DNA of 6,626 bases from the NCBI GenBank assembly GCA_003819975.1, contig RPPU01000258.1, positions 1 through 6,626 on the forward strand, given 5' to 3'. Source of the stretch: Desulfobacteraceae bacterium. Its GTDB lineage: Bacteria > Desulfobacterota > DSM-4660 > Desulfatiglandales > HGW-15. Under the pieces are notes generated by a model. That model was not told the origin of the DNA. It saw only the letters and a program-made list of their open reading frames with translations, and ran no database searches. Position 1 is the first letter of the stretch. Every line of letters starts with the position of its first letter. Made by a program: the position numbers and the translations under genes. This document shows, in pieces, positions 1 to 6,177 of the stretch.

Positions 1-2828
1 AACGAGCGGCCTTCCGGCGTGGTATTGTCAAACAGGGCCTGGTCGCTGCCTTCACCCATGTAAAGGATGCGATTGCTTGAAAGAATGTTGTCTGCCATCA
101 CCTTATCGTAAACCGCTTTGGCGCGGCGCTCGGAAAGCTTTTTATTGTAATCCGCCTTGCCGATCGTATCGGTATGGCCGGCAATCGTCACTTCCGCATT
201 GGGCAATTCCTGGATCCGCTTGATAACTCGATCCAGGACTGTTTTATTGCGCTCTTTGATCTCCGTGCCGTCAAAATCGAATAGAATCAAGGCATATTTT
301 TCCACCACCTTGAAACCCGTTTTTTGGGTGATCTGCTCCTCCCTTTTTAAATACTTGATGGAAGAATTTGCGGCAACACTCGAAAAAGTCCGGCCTGCTT
401 CGTCCAGGCCCGTTATTTTCGCCTGTAGGGTTTTATAGCTGCCGATTTTTTTCAGTCCATGCTTGACCAGATGAACGGAATAATCCGGGATGTTGTTTCC
501 GTTTCCCTTGAACGATTCGAGCGGTTGCCCATCCGCGGTGATTTCCAGGCCCCAGTTCTTCAGATCATAACCGATCTGTATTTTGGGTCGCACCTGGATT
601 TCCGTGGCGTCGCTGATCTCCGCGACATACGTGCTTTTGATCGCATCCAGGACAGCCGGAGAATCGGAATAAATCTCCACCCGTTGATTTTCCAATCGGC
701 CTTCTTCCAAACGGTTGGTGCTGGGAGCCGCCGGCAATTTACGTTCTTCTGCTTGGATCCGCGCGGGATCAATGCCCCAGATATTGCTGAAGTATGATCG
801 GATTGCTTCGATTCGGCCGCGGGAAAGAGCGATTCGACCCTTTTCCGGTCCGAAATCGCTGATGCACCCCACCAGTTTTAGGCCGGCATCCGGATTCTCG
901 ACCAGGCGTTTGCCGATGATGTTCAACACCTGATTGTATTTTGAGATCGTATCCCTTAAAAGGCTTTCATTAAATACTTTGGCCTCTTCCCGATTTTTAA
1001 GCAAAATATAGCGTTCGGGAAGCGTGCTTTTACCGGTTTCAAAAAAAATATAATTCAGCAGAGGCGAACTGTCGATGGTGGTTACTTCTTCTATGGTAAC
1101 GGCGGAGGGTTCCAGGACAACGGAACCCGAAGGCGGCAAAATAAACTCATGGACGACCTTTTGGGCGGTCACCTTGACCGGATGCTTTTGAGTCGAGGCT
1201 TCGAGGACATCGTTGTTGATATCGGTCACCTTGATGCTCGCCTTGATATACTCCAGGTTGGAAAGTTTTTGAACGCTCATTTTGTTTAAGGAGACGGCAT
1301 AGGTTTTAAATAACTCATTCGTCCCTTGCAAAGTATCGATAATCTGGTCTTTGCCTTCAACCGTGAGATCCCAATTGGCCACCCCATATTCGGCTTTTAT
1401 CTGCGGTAAAACGTCAACCTGATTCAAGTGATTCCGTTCGCCGCGAAAATCCTGAAGCGCCGCGGCTTGCAGCTCCGCCGGCTTGAAAACGATTTCCACC
1501 CGTTGATTTTCAGCGCGCCCGCCGAGCAGGTCCGTGGCCGTGGGCTTGGCGGGCAAATTACGAACCGTAATCTCCATTCGGGAAGGCTCGATGCCCCAGA
1601 TCTTGTTCAGATACCCTTGAACCGCTTCAGCCCGATTTTTGGAAAGATCGCGGTTGTTTTTTTCAATGCCCAGATCGGAATTACAGCCGATGATTTCGAT
1701 AGCGGCTCCCGGATTTTGTTTTAATCGTTTTCCCGCCAGATTCAGAATATGTCGGTATTTCTCCAGAATCGTTTTAAATTTTGTCTCGTCAAAAGACTGA
1801 ACGGATTCTTGCTTTCCGAGCAGACGATAATGAGGATGGATTTCACTCCGGCCGGTTTCAAAAAAAACATAATAGGGCAAAACCGACCCGTCCAGGGTGG
1901 TCAGGATATCGAAATTCAACTCATGGGCTCCCAAGCGCACCTGACCCTCGGGGGGGTTTAAAATCCGATATTCAACGATATAACGATAAAGCAAAGTGGA
2001 TGAAAAACTTTTAAAGATGGGAAGCAGATTCGCGGCCGAAGCTGCTTTCCAAATGCGTCCGCCGTGGGTTTCGGAAAAAGATTTCAGAAACGTGTCGACC
2101 GTACCGGCCGGCATATAATCGATGGCATAGGCTTCAAAATTCTTTATGCCCCTGGCCTCTTTTTCAATGACGGTTTTATCGACAAAACTGTTCAAATCTT
2201 CTCCGTCGCTGAAAACGACCATGAATTTATTGCTTTCCTGGGGCATCTTTTTGATCAGGTGGATGCCGCCGACCATGGCTTCATGCAAATAGGTTTCGCT
2301 GCAAAGGCGTTCTTTAAAGCTCTCCTTGAAAAAGCTCCTCAATTTTGCCGCATCGTTTGATTGAAACGTCTTTAGATGCAATGCATAATCCCCCGCTTGA
2401 ACCCGCCCCTTACGGTCAAAAACCACCACTTCAATATGATCAATGGGTCTGACCATTTTCAGGAATTCATCCAGAGCGGCCAGAAGCGGATCCACCGCCT
2501 GGCGTTCTTTCATAGAAAAAGAATTGTCCACCACCAAAACGATGTTCAATCCGAGTTCCCGCTTGGTTTCAAGCATCTCCGCCGCTAATATTTTAGCGGT
2601 TTTGATTCCTTTTTTAACGACAAAATCAGCGGAACTTAACCCTTTGATCGGATTGTTTTCCGGATCCAGAACCGAAACCAATAGCTTGCTTTCGTCAATT
2701 TCCTGGACATTCACCTTGGCCGTACGTTTCGGGACCAGAACCTGCAGATTTTCAGCCGCAAAGCAAAGGTTTGTAAAAAAGAACGGGAATAATGCTATGG
2801 TAAAAAAAATAATTGTCTTTGCTTTCAT
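1..2828 (-). CDS. Exported VWA domain protein with three OmpA-like domains (3' end outside window)
   Basis: An open frame of 942 codons runs without a stop to the window edge. The start ATG (2828-2826) has GGAGGG 8 nt upstream. Residues 1-24 are a Sec signal peptide (Lys2/Lys4, hydrophobic core, CFA/A cleavage); C22 does not fit a lipobox. Residues about 35-85 look like the beta domain often preceding VWA domains (motif GLSSADFVV). A VWA domain (about 93-280) has a full MIDAS: D101-x-S103-x-S105, T179 and D208, so it should bind a divalent metal and perhaps a protein ligand. OmpA-like domain 1 (about 318-447) and domain 2 (about 591-720) are each followed by a linker containing an NW motif (W486, W759). 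Domain 3 (from about 846) has canonical GHTDTIG and LSERRAKAV and ends at TPEGRS, just short of the usual NR motif. OmpA-like domains bind peptidoglycan, so the product is probably periplasmic and wall-anchored. It is the last visible gene of the operon. Its function is unknown; adhesion or envelope scaffolding is an inference. Confidence 0.9.
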   Translation of the reverse strand, partial: MKAKTIIFFTIALFPFFFTNLCFAAENLQVLVPKRTAKVNVQEIDESKLLVSVLDPENNPIKGLSSADFVVKKGIKTAKILAAEMLETKRELGLNIVLVVDNSFSMKERQAVDPLLAALDEFLKMVRPIDHIEVVVFDRKGRVQAGDYALHLKTFQSNDAAKLRSFFKESFKERLCSETYLHEAMVGGIHLIKKMPQESNKFMVVFSDGEDLNSFVDKTVIEKEARGIKNFEAYAIDYMPAGTVDTFLKSFSETHGGRIWKAASAANLLPIFKSFSSTLLYRYIVEYRILNPPEGQVRLGAHELNFDILTTLDGSVLPYYVFFETGRSEIHPHYRLLGKQESVQSFDETKFKTILEKYRHILNLAGKRLKQNPGAAIEIIGCNSDLGIEKNNRDLSKNRAEAVQGYLNKIWGIEPSRMEITVRNLPAKPTATDLLGGRAENQRVEIVFKPAELQAAALQDFRGERNHLNQVDVLPQIKAEYGVANWDLTVEGKDQIIDTLQGTNELFKTYAVSLNKMSVQKLSNLEYIKASIKVTDINNDVLEASTQKHPVKVTAQKVVHEFILPPSGSVVLEPSAVTIEEVTTIDSSPLLNYIFFETGKSTLPERYILLKNREEAKVFNESLLRDTISKYNQVLNIIGKRLVENPDAGLKLVGCISDFGPEKGRIALSRGRIEAIRSYFSNIWGIDPARIQAEERKLPAAPSTNRLEEGRLENQRVEIYSDSPAVLDAIKSTYVAEISDATEIQVRPKIQIGYDLKNWGLEITADGQPLESFKGNGNNIPDYSVHLVKHGLKKIGSYKTLQAKITGLDEAGRTFSSVAANSSIKYLKREEQITQKTGFKVVEKYALILFDFDGTEIKERNKTVLDRVIKRIQELPNAEVTIAGHTDTIGKADYNKKLSERRAKAVYDKVMADNILSSNRILYMGEGSDQALFDNTTPEGRS
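294..1877 (-). repeat. Tandem duplication: two OmpA-like plus linker units, 273-residue period
   Basis: This is a protein-level repeat inside the VWA/OmpA gene. Unit 1 covers about residues 318-590 and unit 2 about 591-845. Landmarks are spaced identically: FFETG glutamate E324/E597, GC cysteine C382/C655, ENQRVEI glutamate E445/E718, and NW tryptophan W486/W759, each 273 residues (819 bp) apart. Aligning the two OmpA-like parts by eye without gaps gives about 58 identities in about 129 positions. The DNA has diverged, with only short exact matches such as the 17-mer coding for ENQRVE near 677 and 1495. The second linker is shorter before the third OmpA domain, so the period is exact only up to about W759. 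Outer boundaries are approximate. Confidence 0.85.
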
Positions 2829-2836
2829 TTTACGCT

Positions 2837-2842
2837 CCCTCC
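2837..2842 (-). promoter_or_regulatory. Ribosome binding site of the VWA/OmpA gene
   Basis: The minus strand reads GGAGGG followed by an 8-nt spacer and ATG. It lies in the 34-nt gap after the stop of the 733-aa gene. It is a strong Shine-Dalgarno match and fixes the start at 2828, directly ahead of a clear signal peptide. The gap has no terminator-like hairpin, so co-transcription with the upstream gene is likely. Confidence 0.8.
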
Positions 2843-2862
2843 GAAAAATAATTTGGATGAAA

Positions 2863-5064
2863 TCAAAACAAAGCGTGAATGTTTTTGACGCGGGCGGCCA
2901 TTTCTTCCAGTTCCGCCGATAAGGACTTCACCAAAGCAGCCACATGGGGTGTGCGTTTGGAATCGAAAAAAACAGCCACGCCGGTAATCTGTATTTTAAA
3001 TTTAACAGACCTTATTTCCAGGGCTTCCGTATTGATCAATTTTAAGGCCCGGCGTAAAGCGATCTTGGCCTCGGCTAAATTGGTCATCGGCAATAAAGCC
3101 AGCATATCGTTTTTGCCCAAATGTCCCACGATATCCGTTTCGCGTAAAATAGCGGCCACTCGGGCCATCACCGTCTCCATGAGGAACTGGGGCGTGATCT
3201 CCTCTGCCGGAGCCTCTTGGTCCGCCTTGGTCCTGACTAAAGTAAACCCCAATGCGGAACAGGGAATATCATAACGTTTGGTCCTTGAAATTTCCTTTCC
3301 GATTAAAAACATCAGGTTTTCCTGACTTAAAATACCGACCGGCTTCTTGCGCTGGGATTCGATTTCATCGCGAATCTGTTTTTGCTTGGCTATCTCGGCG
3401 TAAATCTGTTCAAAATCGTTTTCATCGATTTCCCGCGATTCAACCTTGACGCGGATGATTTTCAGAATTTCTCCCAATTCGTCTTTTGGCGTGACATTGC
3501 GTTCCAAGGTTTGCAGAACACTCAGTTTTTCGACTTGCCCGCCCCCGCCTCCGGATGTTTTGCCTTGAGAACGCAGCCAATCCATGCGCAGGTTATCCAG
3601 AATCGAATCCATGCGGGTGTTCAAACGTTCTTCCAGGCGCTGCAAAACCTCGTCTTTGACGTCCAGGCCCTTCAAATGTTTGATGATCCGGGATTCAATC
3701 CCACCCATGACCTGGCGCAGATGGTCTGCTCCTTTATCTTCATCTTTCCCGGTCAAATCTTTGGTCATCTTGGAACCGAGTCTTTCCACGTAATTGACCA
3801 GCAAATCGGTCAACAAGCGCTCATCACCCGTTCCTTTGCGGATTTCGCCCGCCAAATAAAGAAGTTCCGCGGCCTGCACCGGGTCCGCTTTCAGCTCTTT
3901 AATCAGGTCTTCGCTTTCCAACCCGATCTCGGCGGAACTTTCCTTGAGCAATTTAACCAGTTCTTCATTCTGCAATTCCTTTTCCAGCTCTTGCAGGAGC
4001 CGGCGATATTCGGTCAGGGGCATGCCCTCTTCCAAAAGAGCAGCCTTGATCTTGGGCAACAAACGTTTCATTTCCTGGGCCTGGGGAATCAAGCGTCTTA
4101 AAATTTGCGCCATGCGTTCGGTTGTGATCTTGCCGGATTTATACTCTTCCTTAAGCAGGTGCATCAACACCTTGTCCGTGATTTCATTGGCCTTGTTTAA
4201 TATCTTTTCTTCATTGGCATAAGCGACGCCCACGATTTTCTGGGCCTCGATGCCGGAGAGAAGTTGATTTTTAAGTTGAAAAATGGACATGGCCAAATCC
4301 GGCAGCTCCGCTTCTCCTTCCCCGGCGAGATGTTTCTCGACTTCTTGATCGATAAGCTGGAGCTGATGAACCAGAATGGAACCGGGCTTGTGTTCTTCCG
4401 CCGGACCCTTGCGGCTTGGGGAAAGATCGGCTTCAATCATGCGCTTGGAAAGCCCGGCCGGGTTATGCATAATATTTTGGATGTTGATGGTTTTGACGAA
4501 TTCCTCGCTTAAAACGCTTTCCAATAAGGCGTCGATAAAAAGCTTTTTACTTTTTTCTTCATCCGCGTCCATCATCTCGGGGGTGATTTTTTTCAGTGCT
4601 TCGCGGGAGACGACTTCATCGTCCGCCGTGACCTTTTTGTAAACCACATGGTTGATCCGCAGATACTGAACGTTCTTGGCCTGTAAGCCTTTTTTCATGG
4701 CTTCGGCATTCGGATATTTTTTGGGATTGGTAAAAATTTCCATAAAAGCCGTTACTTCATTTTTATCCAGGCCTCTTTCAAAGGAAATGGATTGAATTCC
4801 GGCTTTTTTAAAATGCATGACGATTTTCGTGACATTGATGCGCGGATCAACGGGCTCTTCATCCAAAAAAAATTGATCGCGATTTAAAATAAAGACCAGG
4901 GGTGAAAGCGTCTCCAGTAATTGTTCCAGGGTTTTGTAAAATTCATCCAGGGCCTGCAGAATATAGGGGTGGGTGCTCTGGTACATGGTGGCCCGGTTCA
5001 ACAAAAGAGTAACAATGCGACCGAACCTGGCGATATGCTCTTTGGTGACTTTTTTATCCGCCAT
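2863..5064 (-). CDS. 733-aa signalling protein with N-terminal HEAT-like domain and degenerate C-terminal GGDEF domain
   Basis: Three regions are visible. Residues 1-150 contain YQSTHPYILQAL, FFLDEEPVDPR, KKAGIQSISFERGL and VQYLRINHVVYKKV. This pattern is the helical N-terminal domain I know from HD-GYP, GGDEF and HEAT-repeat signalling proteins. Residues about 160-575 are charged, Leu/Glu/Lys-rich and predicted helical or coiled, broken by a flexible SGGGGGQ linker at 504-510. Residues about 578-733 resemble a GGDEF domain: ILSQENLMFLIGKEISR, then RETDIVGHLGKNDMLALLP. The signature is GKNDM (650-654), and the usual first metal-binding aspartate is absent (segment near LGFTLV, 605-610), so cyclase activity is not expected. 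R641-x-x-D644 sits exactly where the product-binding I-site lies in active cyclases, so c-di-GMP binding is possible. There is no signal peptide or membrane segment, so it is cytoplasmic. It starts 3 nt after the kinase stop and is probably the kinase's partner or substrate (inference from order). Its function is not established. Confidence 0.88.
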   Translation of the reverse strand: MADKKVTKEHIARFGRIVTLLLNRATMYQSTHPYILQALDEFYKTLEQLLETLSPLVFILNRDQFFLDEEPVDPRINVTKIVMHFKKAGIQSISFERGLDKNEVTAFMEIFTNPKKYPNAEAMKKGLQAKNVQYLRINHVVYKKVTADDEVVSREALKKITPEMMDADEEKSKKLFIDALLESVLSEEFVKTINIQNIMHNPAGLSKRMIEADLSPSRKGPAEEHKPGSILVHQLQLIDQEVEKHLAGEGEAELPDLAMSIFQLKNQLLSGIEAQKIVGVAYANEEKILNKANEITDKVLMHLLKEEYKSGKITTERMAQILRRLIPQAQEMKRLLPKIKAALLEEGMPLTEYRRLLQELEKELQNEELVKLLKESSAEIGLESEDLIKELKADPVQAAELLYLAGEIRKGTGDERLLTDLLVNYVERLGSKMTKDLTGKDEDKGADHLRQVMGGIESRIIKHLKGLDVKDEVLQRLEERLNTRMDSILDNLRMDWLRSQGKTSGGGGGQVEKLSVLQTLERNVTPKDELGEILKIIRVKVESREIDENDFEQIYAEIAKQKQIRDEIESQRKKPVGILSQENLMFLIGKEISRTKRYDIPCSALGFTLVRTKADQEAPAEEITPQFLMETVMARVAAILRETDIVGHLGKNDMLALLPMTNLAEAKIALRRALKLINTEALEIRSVKFKIQITGVAVFFDSKRTPHVAALVKSLSAELEEMAARVKNIHALF

Positions 5065-5067
5065 ATT

Positions 5068-5979
5068 TTAGCCCTCATTTCTTGAGCCGGGTAAATACCG
5101 GTCTTGATAAGCGGCCAAATCGTTGATAAACTCCCGGCAATTTGCATATCTTTTGTCCGGATCGGGAAAAACAGCCTTTTCCACGATCCCATCTATTTCC
5201 TGATGAAGTTGGGGGTTCATCTCCGAAGGCTTTTTTTGGAAGATTTGCTCTTTTAATCCTAATTTCATAGCCACCAATTCTTCAATCGAACCATAGGGGG
5301 GTAGGGGTAATTTTTGAGCCAACATCTCGAATAACATAATCCCGGCCGCATAGATATCAACCCGGTGGTCGATTTTACGGCTGTAGATCTGTTCCGGCGC
5401 CATATAGAGCGGGGTTCCTTTGACCGAGATGGTTTTCTCATTCGATCCTTGGGTGATATGGGAAATGCCGAAATCCGTGATAATAGAGCGTTGGGTGTGA
5501 CCCTCAATTAAAATATTGGATGGTTTAATGTCGCGGTGGACGATATTTTCCCGGTGAGCATGCTCCAGTCCCTTTAAAACCTGGATAATGGTCTCAAAGG
5601 TCATTTTTAAAGGTAAACTCCGGTGGGAAGGCAATACCTGGCGTCGGGCCATTTTCAAGTATTCGGATACCGGGCGGCCTTGTATCAATTGCATGGTAAA
5701 GTATAGAAATTCAGGGGTCTCGCCCACTTCATAAATCTGAATAATGTTGGGATGAGAAAGAATAGCCGCTGCCTCCGCCTCACGCTGGAACAATTCGGCT
5801 GTAATCGGCGTTAAAATTGATTTTGGCAGGATCTTGATCGCAATGCGCCTTTTTAGCGTTTTTTGATAAGCCACAAATATAACGGCCATTCCGCCCCGGG
5901 CCAACTCTTTGATAAGCGTTGCCGTGCCGACCTCCTGACCGATCAGGTGCGTAAATTTCATCGAGCGGATTGCGGTCAT
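5068..5979 (-). CDS. Soluble Hanks-type serine/threonine protein kinase
   Basis: The 303-aa product is little more than a eukaryotic-like kinase domain. Visible motifs are the glycine-rich loop ELARGGMAVIF (25-35, first Gly replaced by Ala27), ATP-anchoring K49 in IAIKIL, helix-C E67 in FQREAEAAA, catalytic loop HRDIKPSN (148-155, catalytic D150), DFG (169-171), activation-loop GTPLYMAPEQ (188-197), D208 in VDIYAAG and R277 in DPDKRY. It is an RD kinase, so activation-loop phosphorylation is likely. All residues needed for phosphotransfer are present. There is no transmembrane segment and no PASTA, GAF, FHA or other sensor domain, so input must come from a partner or ligand. The start at 5979 has AAGGGG 11 nt upstream; an internal ATG at 5961 (MKFTHLIG) lacks a ribosome binding site but is possible. 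It is the first gene of the operon, and the adjacent 733-aa protein is the obvious candidate partner. Confidence 0.95.
   Translation of the reverse strand: MTAIRSMKFTHLIGQEVGTATLIKELARGGMAVIFVAYQKTLKRRIAIKILPKSILTPITAELFQREAEAAAILSHPNIIQIYEVGETPEFLYFTMQLIQGRPVSEYLKMARRQVLPSHRSLPLKMTFETIIQVLKGLEHAHRENIVHRDIKPSNILIEGHTQRSIITDFGISHITQGSNEKTISVKGTPLYMAPEQIYSRKIDHRVDIYAAGIMLFEMLAQKLPLPPYGSIEELVAMKLGLKEQIFQKKPSEMNPQLHQEIDGIVEKAVFPDPDKRYANCREFINDLAAYQDRYLPGSRNEG
5073..5076 (-). promoter_or_regulatory. Ribosome binding site of the 733-aa gene, inside the kinase coding end
   Basis: GAGG on the minus strand, 8 nt before the ATG at 5064, lies within the last sense codons of the kinase (Glu-Gly before TAA). 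Only 3 nt separate the kinase stop from the next ATG. Terminating ribosomes would therefore cover the downstream start, the usual arrangement for translational coupling. Confidence 0.7.
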
Positions 5980-5990
5980 TTTTTAAAAAA

Positions 5991-5996
5991 CCCCTT
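5991..5996 (-). promoter_or_regulatory. Ribosome binding site of the kinase gene
   Basis: AAGGGG on the minus strand lies 11 nt before ATG 5979, a slightly long spacing. The spacer contains the self-complementary TTTTTTAAAAAA (5979-5990), which touches the start codon. This site favours the start at 5979 over the internal ATG at 5961. Confidence 0.55.
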
Positions 5997-5999
5997 AAA

Positions 6000-6011
6000 T
6001 ATTGCACAATA
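6000..6011 (+). repeat. Short palindrome TATTG-CA-CAATA upstream of the kinase
   Basis: This is a 5-bp perfect inverted repeat with a 2-nt centre. It sits between the candidate kinase promoter and the kinase ribosome binding site, where a repressor could act. Its outer half-sites match those of the larger palindrome at 6096-6116. No regulator can be named. Confidence 0.35.
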
Positions 6012-6019
6012 ATATCTTT

Positions 6020-6048
6020 ATGTTAGGTCTTCAAACCATTCAAAGCAA
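6020..6048 (-). promoter_or_regulatory. Candidate sigma-70-like promoter for the kinase operon
   Basis: On the minus strand, TTGCTT (6048-6043) and TAACAT (6025-6020) are separated by exactly 17 nt, about 40 nt upstream of the kinase start. The boxes match the consensus at 3/6 and 4/6 positions. In such AT-rich DNA this could arise by chance, so the call is tentative. Confidence 0.3.
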
Positions 6049-6095
6049 GGATTATTGATTTTTATAAAAATTTTATTACGATTCTACGGCTGTTT

Positions 6096-6116
6096 TATTG
6101 TAAAAATTATACAATA
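6096..6116 (+). repeat. Inverted repeat TATTGTA-N7-TACAATA in the divergent intergenic region
   Basis: Perfect 7-bp arms (6096-6102 and 6110-6116) flank a 7-nt AT spacer. The element overlaps the best promoter-like boxes for the plus-strand gene, so it could be an operator. Its AT-only spacer and AT-rich setting mean chance is a real alternative. Confidence 0.4.
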
Positions 6117-6125
6117 TGATAGCAT
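6098..6125 (+). promoter_or_regulatory. Candidate promoter for the polysaccharide deacetylase gene
   Basis: Two overlapping readings are possible. One is TTGTAA (6098-6103), a 16-nt spacer and TAGCAT (6120-6125), each box matching 4/6. The other is a better -10 box, TATGAT (6115-6120, 5/6), without a good -35. Either would start transcription roughly 45-55 nt before the gene. The exact start cannot be decided from sequence. Confidence 0.3.
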
Positions 6126-6164
6126 AGCAAATTTTGGGAAGGTAGCCCTAATTATATGAACCGC

Positions 6165-6170
6165 TTGAGG
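6165..6170 (+). promoter_or_regulatory. Ribosome binding site of the polysaccharide deacetylase gene
   Basis: TTGAGG ends 7 nt before ATG 6178. It supports this start over the later in-frame ATG at 6277, which would leave the hydrophobic segment without its basic N-terminal flank (R23, K24, R26, K29). Confidence 0.65.
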
Positions 6171-6177
6171 TTATGAC

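Larger units (their letters stand above)
5980..6177. other. Divergent intergenic region
   Basis: This is about 198 bp of strongly AT-rich DNA between the two start codons. It holds the candidate promoters for both directions, two TATTG...CAATA palindromes and the ribosome binding sites. No coding potential beyond a six-codon mini-ORF (6156-6176), no RNA gene and no riboswitch-like structure were recognised. Confidence 0.8.

Noticed and set aside
459..797. Plus-strand open frame opposite the OmpA-like region
   Set aside because: It is a shadow of the VWA/OmpA gene, which reads continuously with three recognisable OmpA-like domains on the minus strand.
2757..2828. Reading the VWA/OmpA leader as a lipoprotein signal at C22
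   Set aside because: The residues before C22 are T-N-L, which do not fit a lipobox, and CFA/A just after is a good signal peptidase I site.
2829..2862. Possible terminator between the 733-aa gene and the VWA/OmpA gene
   Set aside because: The 34-nt gap contains a ribosome binding site and no GC-rich hairpin followed by a T-run on the minus strand.
2443..2922. Plus-strand open frame of 159 codons spanning the junction of the two minus-strand genes
   Set aside because: It covers the VWA MIDAS, the signal peptide and the end of the pseudo-GGDEF in antisense, and the product has no family resemblance.
3382..4101. Long plus-strand open frame (239 codons) opposite the 733-aa gene
   Set aside because: It is antisense to the Leu/Gln/Glu-rich helical region, which yields a Phe/Leu/Gln-rich reverse product with no recognisable domain. 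The minus-strand gene has clear domains and a ribosome binding site.
5068..5961. Shorter kinase start at the internal ATG (MKFTHLIG)
   Set aside because: No ribosome binding site precedes it, whereas ATG 5979 has AAGGGG. It is kept as an alternative in the kinase entry.
6156..6176. Six-codon mini-ORF (MNRLRL) just before the deacetylase start
   Set aside because: The only purine-rich stretch upstream is 13 nt away and the peptide shows no attenuation pattern. It is most likely chance.
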